Source: Candidatus Methylomirabilota bacterium
GTDB taxonomy: Bacteria > Methylomirabilota > Methylomirabilia > Rokubacteriales > CSP1-6
Reading direction: 5' to 3'
Length of the DNA stretch: 64,000 nt
Assembly: GCA_035764725.1 (NCBI GenBank)
Contig: DASTYT010000112.1
Coordinates: 1-64,000, forward strand
How positions within the stretch are numbered: the first letter of the stretch is position 1; each line of letters begins with the position of its first letter. A program made the position numbers and the translations under genes. The notes beneath the pieces were generated by a model that saw nothing but the letters and a program-made list of their open reading frames with translations, did not search any database and had not been told where the DNA came from. Below are positions 44,242-53,475 of the stretch, piece by piece.

Positions 44242-45186
44242 CTAGCGGAAGCGAATCCGCGGATCGATCGCCAGATAGGCGAGATCCACGAGGAGATTGA
44301 TGGCGGTGTAGGTGACGGCGATCAGCAGCACCACCCCCTGGACCACGGGATAGTCGCGACGGAGCACCGCGGAGATGATGAGGCGGCCGAGCCCCGGGAT
44401 GTTGAACACGGTCTCGATCACCACCGCGCCGCCCACCAGGAGGGCGAAGGTGATGCCGATGACAGTGAGCGTGGGAATGATGGCGTTCTTCAGCGCGTGC
44501 TTGTAGATGACCGTTCGCTCGGAGAGGCCCTTTGAACGCCCGGAGAGGATATATTGCTCGCGGAGCACATCGAGCATGCTCGAGCGTGTGATGCGGGCGA
44601 TGAGGGCGGACTGCACGAGCCCGAGGGCGAGCGCGGGCATGATGAGGGAGCGGAGATTGGGCCAGAGCCCGGTCTCCAGCGCGGCGTAGCCCGCCACGGG
44701 CAGCCAGCCGAGCCAGACGCCGAAGCAGAGGATCATGAGCAGGCCGAGGAGGAAGTTCGGCACCGAGAGGCCGAGGAGGGCCAGGGCCATGAAGGACTGG
44801 TCCAGCACCGTGTTGTGATGCCGGGCCGAGATCACGCCGACCGGGATCCCGACCAGCACCGCGACGAGCATGGACCACGCGGTGAGGAGGAGCGTGGGCT
44901 CCAGGCGCTCGAGAATCGCCTCGATCACCGGGCGACGGAGGAAGATCGAGTCGCCCAGGTTGCCCCGGGCGAGCCGGCCCCACCACTTCACGAGCTGCAC
45001 GGGCAGGGGCTGATCGAGCCCCAGCGCCCGCTGCATCTGCGCGATGTCCTCGGCGCTCGCATAGGGCCCGGCGATCACGCTGGCCGGATCGCCGGGGGCC
45101 AGGCGGATGAGGACGAACGACACCGTCGCCACGACGAGCATCACGGGGATGACCGCGATGAGGCGACGGATGACGTAGACGGTCAC
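44242..45186 (-). CDS. ABC transporter permease, DppB/OppB type
   Basis: A 314-residue permease with six helices. The N-terminal MTVYVIRRLIAVIPVMLVVA, LRAPGDPAS-like RLAPGDPASVIAG and the EAA-type loop (REQYILSGRSKGLSERTVIYKHALKNAIIP pattern) identify the DppB group. Start is GTG 45186, five bases after the binding-protein stop; no strong ribosome site, so translation is probably coupled. Confidence 0.9.
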   Translation of the reverse strand: MTVYVIRRLIAVIPVMLVVATVSFVLIRLAPGDPASVIAGPYASAEDIAQMQRALGLDQPLPVQLVKWWGRLARGNLGDSIFLRRPVIEAILERLEPTLLLTAWSMLVAVLVGIPVGVISARHHNTVLDQSFMALALLGLSVPNFLLGLLMILCFGVWLGWLPVAGYAALETGLWPNLRSLIMPALALGLVQSALIARITRSSMLDVLREQYILSGRSKGLSERTVIYKHALKNAIIPTLTVIGITFALLVGGAVVIETVFNIPGLGRLIISAVLRRDYPVVQGVVLLIAVTYTAINLLVDLAYLAIDPRIRFR

Positions 45187-45191
45187 TTACT

Positions 45192-46733
45192 TTATTTGGC
45201 CAGCCACGAGTTCCAGAAGTAGAGGAAGGGCTGGGGGCGGAAGCCGCGTAGCTCCTTGCGCGTCACCTGGAACGTGAAGTAGTCGCCGAACTTCACGCGG
45301 CCGACGTCGTCGTAGAAGATGGCCTGGACGCGCTCGATCTGGGCCTTCCGCTTCTTGGGATCGGTCTCCTTGAGCATCTCCGCGACCAGGCGCTCCTTCT
45401 CCTCGTTGCACCACCAGCCCGGCCAGTTGCACTGGATCGACGTGGCGATCGCGGGATCGGCGCCCAGCGTGAAGCCGGTCGAGAAGATGTCGTAGAGCTC
45501 GGGCTTGTTGCGGCGCTGCACCAGCGTGGCCCAGTCCAGCACCTGGAGGTCCACCACGAAGCCCGCCGCCTCCATCTGCTGCTTGGCGACGAGCGCGGCG
45601 TTGTACATCCAGTCGTACTCCTTCGTCGTGATCCAGCGCACCGGCTCGCCCTTGTAGCCCGCCTCGGCGAGCAGGGCCTTGGCTTTGGTGGGATTTTTCT
45701 GGCTGTAGCCGGTCACCCCCGACGTGCTGTGGAAGGCCGCCTGCTCGGGATAGAAGAGCGCGCCCTCGAGCCGGTAGAACGCCTTGTTGCCGATGGCCGC
45801 CGACATGATCGGCTCCATGTCGAGCGCGGCGAGGAAGGCCTGGCGCACCTTCTTGTTGGCCATCACGCCCTGCTTGTGATTGGGGACGGCGGTGATCCAG
45901 CCGTAGGGCTTCACCACCTGCGGCTCCAGCGCGGGCAGGGACTTCACCCGGTCGTACTGGTCGGCCTTGATGGTCTGCGCGTAGTGGTACTCCCCGGTCT
46001 CGACGCCAGCTAGCCGCACCGCCTCGTCGGGCACCGGAATGAAGAGAATCTCGTCGAAGTAGGCCACCCGCTTGCCGCCGTAGCCCCCGTCGGCGGGCTC
46101 GCTCCGCGCCGCGTACTCCTTGAAGCGGGCCAGCTTGATGTGGCGATCGGGCTTGTGCTCGATGAACCGGTAGGGGCCGGTGCCGATGAACTCCTTGATC
46201 TGGCCCTCGCCGGCGGCGGCCATGACGTCCTTGGGATAGATGGCGGCGCCGTTGTTCGGGCTGCCGAGCCCGAAGAGGAGGGAGCCCGACGGCTCCTTGA
46301 GGTGGATGACCACGGTGTAGGGGTCCTTGGCCTCCACCGCCTCCACGCTCTTCCAGAGGGCCTTGCCGGTGGTGGACATCTTCCCCCACCGCTGGAGCGA
46401 GGGCACCACGTCGGCCGAGGTCATCTCCTTGCCGTTGTGGAACTTGACGTTCTTCCTGAGCGTGATGGTGTAGCGCCGCCCGCCGTCCGTCACGGTGTGG
46501 CTCTCCGCGAGCATGGGGATCGGCTGCAGGTTCTTGTCGTACGTGTAGAGCGTCTCGTAGATGTGCCACGTGATCTGCTGGGTGATGACCGCGGTGGTCC
46601 AGTGCAGGTCCAGCGACGGCGGCTCGCCGATCATGGCCGCCTTGAGCACGCCGCCCATGCGCGGAGTGTCCTGCGCGAGCGCGGGCGTGGCGAGCAACGA
46701 CAGGGCGAGGGCAGAGAAGATCAGACGCTTCAT
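45192..46733 (-). CDS. ABC transporter substrate-binding protein, family 5
   Basis: A 513-residue periplasmic binding protein (SBP_bac_5). Signal peptide 1-21 (ATPALAQ) at ATG 46733, with AAAGGAG seven bases upstream. Family features are the N-terminal EPPSLDLHWTT, LAESHTVTDGGRRYTITLRKNVKFHNGKE and the hinge VRQAFLAALD. These proteins deliver peptides, glycosides or other organic solutes to DppBC-type permeases. Neighbouring acyl-CoA ligase, epimerase and enolase-family genes suggest an organic acid rather than a peptide, but this is inferred from context. Confidence 0.9.
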   Translation of the reverse strand: MKRLIFSALALSLLATPALAQDTPRMGGVLKAAMIGEPPSLDLHWTTAVITQQITWHIYETLYTYDKNLQPIPMLAESHTVTDGGRRYTITLRKNVKFHNGKEMTSADVVPSLQRWGKMSTTGKALWKSVEAVEAKDPYTVVIHLKEPSGSLLFGLGSPNNGAAIYPKDVMAAAGEGQIKEFIGTGPYRFIEHKPDRHIKLARFKEYAARSEPADGGYGGKRVAYFDEILFIPVPDEAVRLAGVETGEYHYAQTIKADQYDRVKSLPALEPQVVKPYGWITAVPNHKQGVMANKKVRQAFLAALDMEPIMSAAIGNKAFYRLEGALFYPEQAAFHSTSGVTGYSQKNPTKAKALLAEAGYKGEPVRWITTKEYDWMYNAALVAKQQMEAAGFVVDLQVLDWATLVQRRNKPELYDIFSTGFTLGADPAIATSIQCNWPGWWCNEEKERLVAEMLKETDPKKRKAQIERVQAIFYDDVGRVKFGDYFTFQVTRKELRGFRPQPFLYFWNSWLAK

Positions 46734-46744
46734 GGAGGCTCCTT

Positions 46745-48304
46745 TCACGACACCCGCGCGCGTCGCCCTTGCCAGAAGGGCTCGCGCAGGACGCGCTTGA
46801 GTATCTTCCCGGAGCCGGTGCGCGGGATCTCCGCGGCGAAGGTCACCGAGCGCGGCGTCTTGTAGCCGGCCAGGTCCTTGCGCGCGAACGTCATGACATC
46901 CTCCGGGGCGACCGCGCGTCCGGGGCGCGCGACCACCACCGCGTGGACACTTTCCCCCCACTCGTCGCTGGGGACGCCGAATACCGCCACGTCCGCGATG
47001 TCGGGGTGCCGCTCGAGGACGGCCTCGATCTCAGCGGGGTAGATGTTCATCCCACCCGAGATGATCATGTCGCTCTTGCGATCGCAGATGTAGTAGAAGC
47101 CGTCGGCGTCGCGGTAGGCGACGTCGCCCACCGAGGCGAAGTCGCCACGCCGCGCGGCGGTGGTGGCGGACTCCGCCTTGTAGTAGCCGACGAAGGTGTT
47201 GGGGCTCTTCACGAACACCTCGCCGGGCACGTCGGGCTCGAGGATCTCGCGGCCGTCCTCGCCGTAGAGGCGGATCTCCACGCTCGGCAGCGCGCGCCCG
47301 CAGGAGCCCGGCCGCTTGCGGTGATCGCCGGGCGCCAGCACGGTGTCCACGCCCAGCTCGGTGGAGCCGTACACCTCCCACAGGGAGTCCTCGCCGAAGT
47401 CGCGCATGTAGGCCTCCTTGAGGGCCATCGACCACGGGGCCGCATTGGCCACCATGCGCTTCATGCTCGACAGGTCGTACCGGCGCTTCACGTCGTCCGG
47501 GAGGGCGCAGATCATCCGGATCGGCGCGGGCGCGGAGAACGTCATGCTGACGCGATACGTCGCCACCAGACGCAGCCAGTCCTCCGGGTCGAAGCGCCGC
47601 TGGAGGACGACCGTGTTGCCCAGCCGCTGGCCCAGGCCCATGTAGCCGAGCGGGCCGGAGTGATACAGCGGCCCGGTGGTGATGTAGATGTCCTCGGGCC
47701 GGTTGCCGCACACCTCCAGCAGGGGCCGGGCCTGGCTCGGGTCGGTGGGCAGCCGCACCGCGCCCTTGGGCCGGCCGGTGGTGCCGGAGGTGTAGAGCAT
47801 GCTCGCGGGCGTGCCGGGGGGCACGTCCACCTCGGGCTCGGCATCCGCCGCGCGCGCGAGCAGCGCGTCACTCGACAGCATGCCCGGCCCCGCCGGGCCG
47901 CCGAAGACGACGATGTGGCGCACGTGCGGCACGGCGTGGCGGATCCGCGCGAGGAGATCCGCCTGCTCGGCGTCGGCGTACACCACTGTCGCGTCCGAGT
48001 TCCCGATGACGTAGGCGGCCTCGTCCGCGGTGAAGCGGTAGTTGAGCGGCACCATCACCGCGCCGATCTTGGGCAGCGCGTGGACCACGCGCAGCACGCC
48101 CGGCGAGTTCGGCCCGCACCAGACCACCTTCTCGCCCGGCTTGACGCCCAAGCCCAGCAGCACGTGGGCGAGCTGATTGGCCTGCCGGTTCAGCTCGGCC
48201 CAGGTCCAGGTGGTGACGGGCGCGCCGGGCCGGTCGTCGATCACGGCCGCCTTGTCGCGAAGCGTTTCCGCAAAATCGGCGAGATAGGAGCGGACGACGG
48301 GCAT
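46745..48304 (-). CDS. AMP-dependent acyl-CoA ligase
   Basis: A 519-residue ANL-family ligase that activates a carboxylic acid to its CoA thioester. P-loop SMLYTSGTTGRPKGAVRLP, YGSTELGVDT, the adenylate motif GFYYICDRKSDMIISGGMNIYPAEIE and the C-terminal catalytic Lys in GSGKILKRVLREPFW are all present. ATG 48304 overlaps the epimerase stop. It is a clear paralogue of the ligase at 61867, including the ending KRVLREPFWxGRxxRV. The acid is not known; long-chain or aromatic acids are typical for this subgroup. Confidence 0.9.
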   Translation of the reverse strand: MPVVRSYLADFAETLRDKAAVIDDRPGAPVTTWTWAELNRQANQLAHVLLGLGVKPGEKVVWCGPNSPGVLRVVHALPKIGAVMVPLNYRFTADEAAYVIGNSDATVVYADAEQADLLARIRHAVPHVRHIVVFGGPAGPGMLSSDALLARAADAEPEVDVPPGTPASMLYTSGTTGRPKGAVRLPTDPSQARPLLEVCGNRPEDIYITTGPLYHSGPLGYMGLGQRLGNTVVLQRRFDPEDWLRLVATYRVSMTFSAPAPIRMICALPDDVKRRYDLSSMKRMVANAAPWSMALKEAYMRDFGEDSLWEVYGSTELGVDTVLAPGDHRKRPGSCGRALPSVEIRLYGEDGREILEPDVPGEVFVKSPNTFVGYYKAESATTAARRGDFASVGDVAYRDADGFYYICDRKSDMIISGGMNIYPAEIEAVLERHPDIADVAVFGVPSDEWGESVHAVVVARPGRAVAPEDVMTFARKDLAGYKTPRSVTFAAEIPRTGSGKILKRVLREPFWQGRRARVS

Positions 48305-49059
48305 CAGCGATGGTCCTCGGCGCGATCCTGGGGCACGAAGCCCAGCACCCGGCGGGCGTGCTCGAGGTCGCGATAGCTCCAGCGATTGTCCGAGACGGCG
48401 AAGAAGATGCCGTGGCGGAGCGCGGCGGGCGCCTCGATGGCGCGCTCGAGGATCTGGACCACGTCCCTCTGGCTGAGCCAGACGGAGAAGTCGCGCGGGG
48501 TGGTCGGGCGGTCCTCCGCCTTGACTCGCCCGATGCGGATCGAGAGCACCGACAGGCCGTGCTCGTCCGCGTACTGCCGGCCCAGCGCCTCGCCGTACAC
48601 CTTGCTGACACCGTAGAGCGCGGCCGGCCGTACCGGCGTCTCGTGGGTGAGCATGGGCCAGGTGGTGAGTCCGTCGTACTTCCCGCCGACGAGGGCCGCG
48701 TAGGGCTCCTCGAGCTCGTAGCCCGTGACGGTGGCGCCGCTGGAGGCGAAGATCACGCGTCGCACCCCCGCGCGGCGCGCGGCCTCGAAGACGTGGTACG
48801 TGCCCACGAGATTGTCGCGCTGGATACGCTCCCACGGCACGCCGCCGCCCGCCGCCGCGGCCAGGTGCACCACGATCTCCACGTCCCGGAAGGCCGGCTG
48901 GATCTGCTCCAGGTCGGCGATGTCCCCGCAATGGCACTCGACTCCGGCCAGCTCCCGTCGATTCAACGCCCGAAGTGCGTAGCGGCCTTCCAGGCGCCGG
49001 CGCAGCGCGCCGCCGATGAGTCCGCTCATCCCGGTCACGAGGATGCGCGGACCGGCCAT
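48304..49059 (-). CDS. NAD-dependent epimerase/dehydratase (extended SDR)
   Basis: A 251-residue protein. NAD-binding VTGMSGLIGGALRRRL, HLAAAAGGG, IFASSGATVTGYE and the catalytic Tyr-x3-Lys in AALYGVSKVYGEAL are intact. The short C-terminal domain and YGVSK motif resemble the uronate dehydrogenase-like/NAD-epimerase group. It is sandwiched between the enolase-family enzyme and the acyl-CoA ligase in one operon, fitting sugar-acid or related catabolism. Substrate unknown. Confidence 0.85.
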   Translation of the reverse strand: MAGPRILVTGMSGLIGGALRRRLEGRYALRALNRRELAGVECHCGDIADLEQIQPAFRDVEIVVHLAAAAGGGVPWERIQRDNLVGTYHVFEAARRAGVRRVIFASSGATVTGYELEEPYAALVGGKYDGLTTWPMLTHETPVRPAALYGVSKVYGEALGRQYADEHGLSVLSIRIGRVKAEDRPTTPRDFSVWLSQRDVVQILERAIEAPAALRHGIFFAVSDNRWSYRDLEHARRVLGFVPQDRAEDHR

Positions 49060-49067
49060 CGCCCTGC

Positions 49068-50234
49068 TCAGACCGCCACCCGGACGCGCTCGACGAAGTC
49101 ACGCCGGAGCGTGAGGCCGAGGCCGGGCCCCCTCGGGGCGAGAACGTGCCCGTCCTCGAACGCAATCTCCTCCTCGACCAGGTCGTTGAGGAGGGGGTTG
49201 TGGCCGCGTGAGAACTCGAGGATGGTCGCGCACGGCGTGGAGACGCAAAGGTGCAGGCCGGTGGCGAACAGGATGGCCGAGCCCCAGAGATGCGGGGCGA
49301 CCGTGAGCCCCTGACTCGCGGCCAGCGCTGCGATCGTCCGCACCTCGGTGATCCCCCCGGCGATGGCGGGATCCGGCTGCAGGACGTCGACGGCGCGCGC
49401 GTCGAGCATCTCGCGGAAGGCGAAGCGTGTCTGCTCGCTCTCGCCGGCGGCGATCGGGATGTCGGTGACGGCGCGCACCTCGGCCTGGCCGGCGAGGTTG
49501 TCGGGCGACACCGGCTCCTCGAGCCACGCGAGATCGTAGGCCTCCACCTTCCGGGCGAAGCGCTGGGCCTCGCGCACGCTCCAGGTGCCGTGGGCGTCCA
49601 CCATGATGCCCACGCCGGGTCCGAGAGTCTCGCGCGCCTCGGCGACACGGGCCGCGGAGTCGTCCACGCTCGCGTCCTGGAGCCCCACGCGCATCTTCAC
49701 GGCGCGGTGGCCGCGCTCGACGTACTGGAGCATCTGCTTGCCGATGCCGCCGACGGGGGCCCAGCCCCCCGAGGCGTAGGCGGGGACGCGATCGCGATAC
49801 CGCCCGCCCATGAGTCGCCAGAGCGGCACGTCCAGCGAGCGGCCGAGAATGTCCCAGAGCGCAATGTCGACACCCGACACCGCCGACAGCGTGACGCCGC
49901 GGCGGCCGATCGTGGGAAAGGTGCGCCCCTCACGGGCGGCATAATGGGCGCGCGTGCCGTTGTAGAGGAGATCCCAGGCGCCGGTGATGTCGCGTGGATC
50001 GCGGCCGATCAGCAACGGGGCGAACTCCTCCCGGATCAGCGTCACGATCGCGGCATAGTTGCCAAGATTGCCGACGGCAGCCTTGGCCTCGCCCAGCCCG
50101 GTGATGCCCGCGTCGGTGTCGATCTCGACCAGGCACATGTTGAACGAATCGTTCCGGCCGAAGTCGCTGACGTGGGCGGCGGCGGCAGGGATCGGGGCGC
50201 GGAGCCAGGAGGCGCGGACAGCCATGATTCGCAT
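49068..50234 (-). CDS. Mandelate racemase / muconate lactonizing enzyme family protein
   Basis: A 388-residue enolase-superfamily enzyme. N-terminal capping domain, then the barrel with a catalytic Lys in RAVKMRVG, metal ligands Asp in IMVDAHGTWS, Glu in LAWLEEPVSP and Glu in IAAGESEQ, and a His in VAPHLWGSAI, giving the mandelate-racemase arrangement. Such enzymes abstract the alpha-proton of a carboxylate, most often as sugar-acid dehydratases. First gene of the six-gene minus-strand operon ending with the ABC permeases. Confidence 0.88.
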   Translation of the reverse strand: MRIMAVRASWLRAPIPAAAAHVSDFGRNDSFNMCLVEIDTDAGITGLGEAKAAVGNLGNYAAIVTLIREEFAPLLIGRDPRDITGAWDLLYNGTRAHYAAREGRTFPTIGRRGVTLSAVSGVDIALWDILGRSLDVPLWRLMGGRYRDRVPAYASGGWAPVGGIGKQMLQYVERGHRAVKMRVGLQDASVDDSAARVAEARETLGPGVGIMVDAHGTWSVREAQRFARKVEAYDLAWLEEPVSPDNLAGQAEVRAVTDIPIAAGESEQTRFAFREMLDARAVDVLQPDPAIAGGITEVRTIAALAASQGLTVAPHLWGSAILFATGLHLCVSTPCATILEFSRGHNPLLNDLVEEEIAFEDGHVLAPRGPGLGLTLRRDFVERVRVAV

Positions 50235-50277
50235 GGGCGAGGCGGTGGGACGAGCCTAGCCGGGGCCCCCGATCAAG

Positions 50278-50802
50278 TCAAGGCGCGGGCCGCCCGGCCG
50301 AGGTCACGAGCGCGATCACGCCGGCCACCGCGGCCACCGCGCCCAGCGTGGCCGTGGCCACGACCGCGGGCAGGGAGGCGCCGCGGAGCGCGACCGCCAC
50401 GAGCGCGCCCGCGACGACGAGCGCGGCCGCCGCGAGCGCCCCGACCGCCAGCACGGGCGCCCCGTGCCGCAGCAGCAGGCGCGCCACCGCCGGCTCGACG
50501 GCGGCGCCACGGGTGCGCGCCGCGAGATGGGTGAGGGCCAGCAGCAGCACGAGGCCGGCTCCGAGCACGGCGCCGGCGAGCGGATGGGATGCCGGCTGCG
50601 CCAGCCCGAGCGCGAGCGCGTAGGCCATCAACGCGAGGGCGCCGCCCGCCGTAGCCAGCGGCACGATGCCCGCCAGCGTGCCCGCGCCCCCGACGAGGAC
50701 GGCGGCGATGCCCAGCGCGCTCACGCCGGGCCACGGAGAGAGGGCGGGCCCGACGCCCGCGAGCAGGACCATGAGCCCGGTGGCGGCGAGCGACGCGGTC
50801 AT
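50278..50802 (-). CDS. Hydrophobic membrane protein of MoxR/DUF58 cluster 2
   Basis: A 174-residue, almost entirely hydrophobic protein (Ala, Leu, Gly, Val) with five to six predicted helices and no recognised domain. It starts inside the stop of the DUF58 gene (ATGA), so it belongs to the cluster. Its low sequence complexity prevents assignment; a membrane scaffold for the DUF58/MoxR complex is a guess from context. The 43 bases downstream separate it from the enolase-family gene. Confidence 0.6.
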   Translation of the reverse strand: MTASLAATGLMVLLAGVGPALSPWPGVSALGIAAVLVGGAGTLAGIVPLATAGGALALMAYALALGLAQPASHPLAGAVLGAGLVLLLALTHLAARTRGAAVEPAVARLLLRHGAPVLAVGALAAAALVVAGALVAVALRGASLPAVVATATLGAVAAVAGVIALVTSAGRPAP

Positions 50803-52076
50803 GCCCGCACCCGGCGCTGGCGCGGCCGATGCCAGACGGCGAGCGCGGCCTCCAGGGGCTCGACGCCATCCCAGTCGATGATCGTGAGGCCGCGCGCCCG
50901 GAGCTGATCCAGCTCCGCACGGCGCTCGAGGGCCCAGAGGCGGGCCGCCAGGTCGGTCACGGCGCCGCCCCCGACGAGCGCGCGGGCCGCAGCGATTGGC
51001 GACACCGCGACGAGGATCAGCTCGAAACCCCGTGCCGTGAGGTCGGCCGCCGCGCCCAGGAAGCGCCCGTCGAGCAGCGGGCTCAGCGCGATCACGAGCG
51101 CCTCGGGCGGGAGCACGCGCGGCGGGATGCGCTCGAGGTCGCGCGCCACGTAGGTGAACACCACCGAGGCGCGCGCCAGCGTGTCGAGCAGCCGCTCCCA
51201 GTGGGCGCGCCCCGACGCCGGCCGCACCTGGCGCAGGATGCCGCCGTACTCGATGAGCCCCACTCGGTCCTTCCGGCCGAGGTAGGCCGCGGCCAGGCTC
51301 GCCGCGCCGCGCACCGCCCGATCGACGGCGGAGTCGCCGGCAGGGCCCACGTCAGCGAGGGTGTCGAGCAGGAGCACCACGTCGGCGCTGCGCTCGCGAT
51401 GGTGCTGGGTCACGTGCAGCGCGCCGAGCCGCAGCGTCGCCCGCCAGTTGACGTGGCGCACCTGATCGCCGGGCACGAAGGGCCGGATGTCGCCGGGCTC
51501 GATGCCCTCGCCCTGCGCGGGCGAGACGTGGTGGCCCACATAGGTCTGGGTGCGTCCGGGGCTGGGAGGACGGCGGAGAGGGGTGACGTGCGGATACACG
51601 GAGACCTCGGAGATCTCCCGGTGCACGGCCTCGGCGGCGGCGAGCCCCAGCGGCTCCCAGCGCCGGAGGTGTAGGTCGCCGAGGCGTAGCCGCTGGCGGC
51701 CCGCGCAGCCCAGCTCGAAGGACCAGCGCACCTCGCGATCCTCGCCCGCCGCCACGAAGGCGTGATGGTGTCCGCCCGCGACTGAGACGTGGGGCGGCAG
51801 CGGTTGGTAGAGCTCGACCATCTCCCGCGGGCCGGGCGCGCGGAGTGTCACCGTGACGGTCACGCGCTCGCCCTCGACCAGGCGATCCCGCGAGATGCGG
51901 CGGGTCACCTGCCAGTCGCCGGCCGCCGGCCGCGCGCGACGCCCGGCGGCGAGCGCGACCACCAGCGGCACCGCGGCCACGATCAGCTCGGCGCGGCCAC
52001 TCAGCACGCCGAGGAGCAGCGCCCAGCCCAGCAGGGTGACCAGCGAGAGGTTGAGGGCGGTCGGGCGCCAGCTCAC
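50799..52076 (-). CDS. DUF58 protein (cluster 2)
   Basis: A 425-residue DUF58 protein starting at GTG 52076 within the MoxR stop. Two N-terminal helices (about 8-45) precede a beta domain and the DUF58 core GIEPGDIRPFVPGDQVRHVNWRA near residue 195, followed by a vWA-like fold with VVLLLDTLADVG. It corresponds to the cluster 1 protein at 37054 but is clearly diverged. Confidence 0.85.
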   Translation of the reverse strand: MSWRPTALNLSLVTLLGWALLLGVLSGRAELIVAAVPLVVALAAGRRARPAAGDWQVTRRISRDRLVEGERVTVTVTLRAPGPREMVELYQPLPPHVSVAGGHHHAFVAAGEDREVRWSFELGCAGRQRLRLGDLHLRRWEPLGLAAAEAVHREISEVSVYPHVTPLRRPPSPGRTQTYVGHHVSPAQGEGIEPGDIRPFVPGDQVRHVNWRATLRLGALHVTQHHRERSADVVLLLDTLADVGPAGDSAVDRAVRGAASLAAAYLGRKDRVGLIEYGGILRQVRPASGRAHWERLLDTLARASVVFTYVARDLERIPPRVLPPEALVIALSPLLDGRFLGAAADLTARGFELILVAVSPIAAARALVGGGAVTDLAARLWALERRAELDQLRARGLTIIDWDGVEPLEAALAVWHRPRQRRVRA

Positions 52077-53029
52077 GACGGCTCGGCGGTGGGCGTGGGT
52101 ACCTGCTGGAGCAGGCCCTCCACCACCTGCGCCGGCGTGATACGCGAGACCCAGAGCTCGGGACGCAGCACGAGGCGGTGGGCGAGGGCGGGCTCCGCCA
52201 TCGCCTTCACGTCGTCGGGCAGTACGAACTCGCGACCGCGCAGCGCCGCCTCGGCGCGGGCGAGCTTGAGCAGCGCGAGGGTGCCGCGCGGGGAGGCGCC
52301 AAGGGCCACGCGGGCGTCGGCGCGCGTGGCCTGGGCCAGGGCCACGATGTAGCGCTCGATCGCCTCGCTCACGAACACATCCTCGAGGGCCTCCTGCATC
52401 GCGAGGAGCTCGGCGCGGCTCACCAGCGTGGGCACGCTGGCCGCATCGGTCCGACGCTCGCGCCGGCCCCGCAGGATCTCGTGCTCCGCCTCCGGCGCGG
52501 GATAGCCGACGGCGACCCGCATGAGGAAGCGATCGAGCTGGGCTTCGGGAAGGGGATACGTGCCCTCGAGCTCGATGGGGTTCTGGGTGGCGATGACCAG
52601 GAACGGGAGCGTCAGGGGGAAGGACTGCCCCTCCACGGTGACCTGGGCCTCCTGCATGGCCTCGAGCAGGGCGGCCTGGGTCTTCGGGGTGGCGCGATTG
52701 ATCTCGTCGGCGAGCAGCAGGTTCGTGAACACGGGGCCCGGTCGGAACTCGAAGCGCCCCGCGCCCTGGTCGTAGAGGAAGCTCCCGGTGATGTCGCTGG
52801 GCAGGAGGTCCGGCGTGAACTGGATGCGGCGAAAGCCGAGGTCCAGCGCCTGGGCGAGCAGGCGCGCGATCAGGGTCTTGGCCAGCCCCGGAAAGTCCTC
52901 GATGAGGACATGGCCATTGGCGAGCACTCCGGCGACGATGCGCTCGAGCACCTCATCCTTCCCCACGATTATGCGGCCGAGGGTCGCCACCACTTCGCGG
53001 GCCCGCTCGGCGACGGCGGCGATCTTCAT
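52073..53029 (-). CDS. MoxR-family AAA+ ATPase (cluster 2)
   Basis: A 318-residue MoxR ATPase. Walker A EDFPGLAKTLIARLLA, Walker B LLLADEINRATPKTQAALLEAM, FLVIATQNPIELEGTYPLPEAQLDRF and a C-terminal lid with LGASPRGTLALLKLARA. Note the Walker A reads GLAKT, the common MoxR variant of GTGKT in this subgroup. It is overlapped on both sides by four bases, so the cluster is tightly coupled. Confidence 0.88.
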   Translation of the reverse strand: MKIAAVAERAREVVATLGRIIVGKDEVLERIVAGVLANGHVLIEDFPGLAKTLIARLLAQALDLGFRRIQFTPDLLPSDITGSFLYDQGAGRFEFRPGPVFTNLLLADEINRATPKTQAALLEAMQEAQVTVEGQSFPLTLPFLVIATQNPIELEGTYPLPEAQLDRFLMRVAVGYPAPEAEHEILRGRRERRTDAASVPTLVSRAELLAMQEALEDVFVSEAIERYIVALAQATRADARVALGASPRGTLALLKLARAEAALRGREFVLPDDVKAMAEPALAHRLVLRPELWVSRITPAQVVEGLLQQVPTPTAEPS

Positions 53030-53475
53030 CGCTGGGACTCGAGCGCCGCGATGACGGCGCGCAGCCCGCCCAGGCTCGGGCCGCGGCCGCGGCGGCTGGG
53101 CGGTGGCGTGAGCGGCCGCGTCGAGAGCGCCTGGAGGCGCGGCCAGAGGACCTGCTCGAAGTGGCGTCGGCTGCGGCGGGCGGCGCGCAGGCCCGCCGCC
53201 GTCTCGCGCAGACGCAGTGAGGTGGCATCGTCGCCGGGGGCGGGGACGCGGGCCGCGTCGAGGGCCGAGGCCTCGTGGCGCGCGAAGCGCTGCGCGAGGG
53301 CCGCGCGCAGCTCGAGCAGCACGATGCCGAGCACGCCCGCCGCGGCCAGGCGGGGAACGACCGCTCGCCAGGGCGACTCGAGGTAGACGTAGACGGGCAC
53401 CGAGAGCAGCAGCACGATCCCACCCAGCACCGCGCAGCGCACCGCGACGATCAGCGCGTCGCGATCAGCGCGCAC
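53026..53475 (-). CDS. Small membrane protein of MoxR/DUF58 cluster 2
   Basis: A 149-residue protein starting at GTG 53475, which overlaps the stop of the DUF4129 gene (GTGCGCGCTGA). Two hydrophobic helices (about 7-27 and 36-56) are followed by a basic, Arg-rich cytoplasmic region. I do not recognise a domain. Its conserved position between DUF4129 and MoxR genes suggests a structural role in the same membrane complex. Confidence 0.65.
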   Translation of the reverse strand: MRADRDALIVAVRCAVLGGIVLLLSVPVYVYLESPWRAVVPRLAAAGVLGIVLLELRAALAQRFARHEASALDAARVPAPGDDATSLRLRETAAGLRAARRSRRHFEQVLWPRLQALSTRPLTPPPSRRGRGPSLGGLRAVIAALESQR

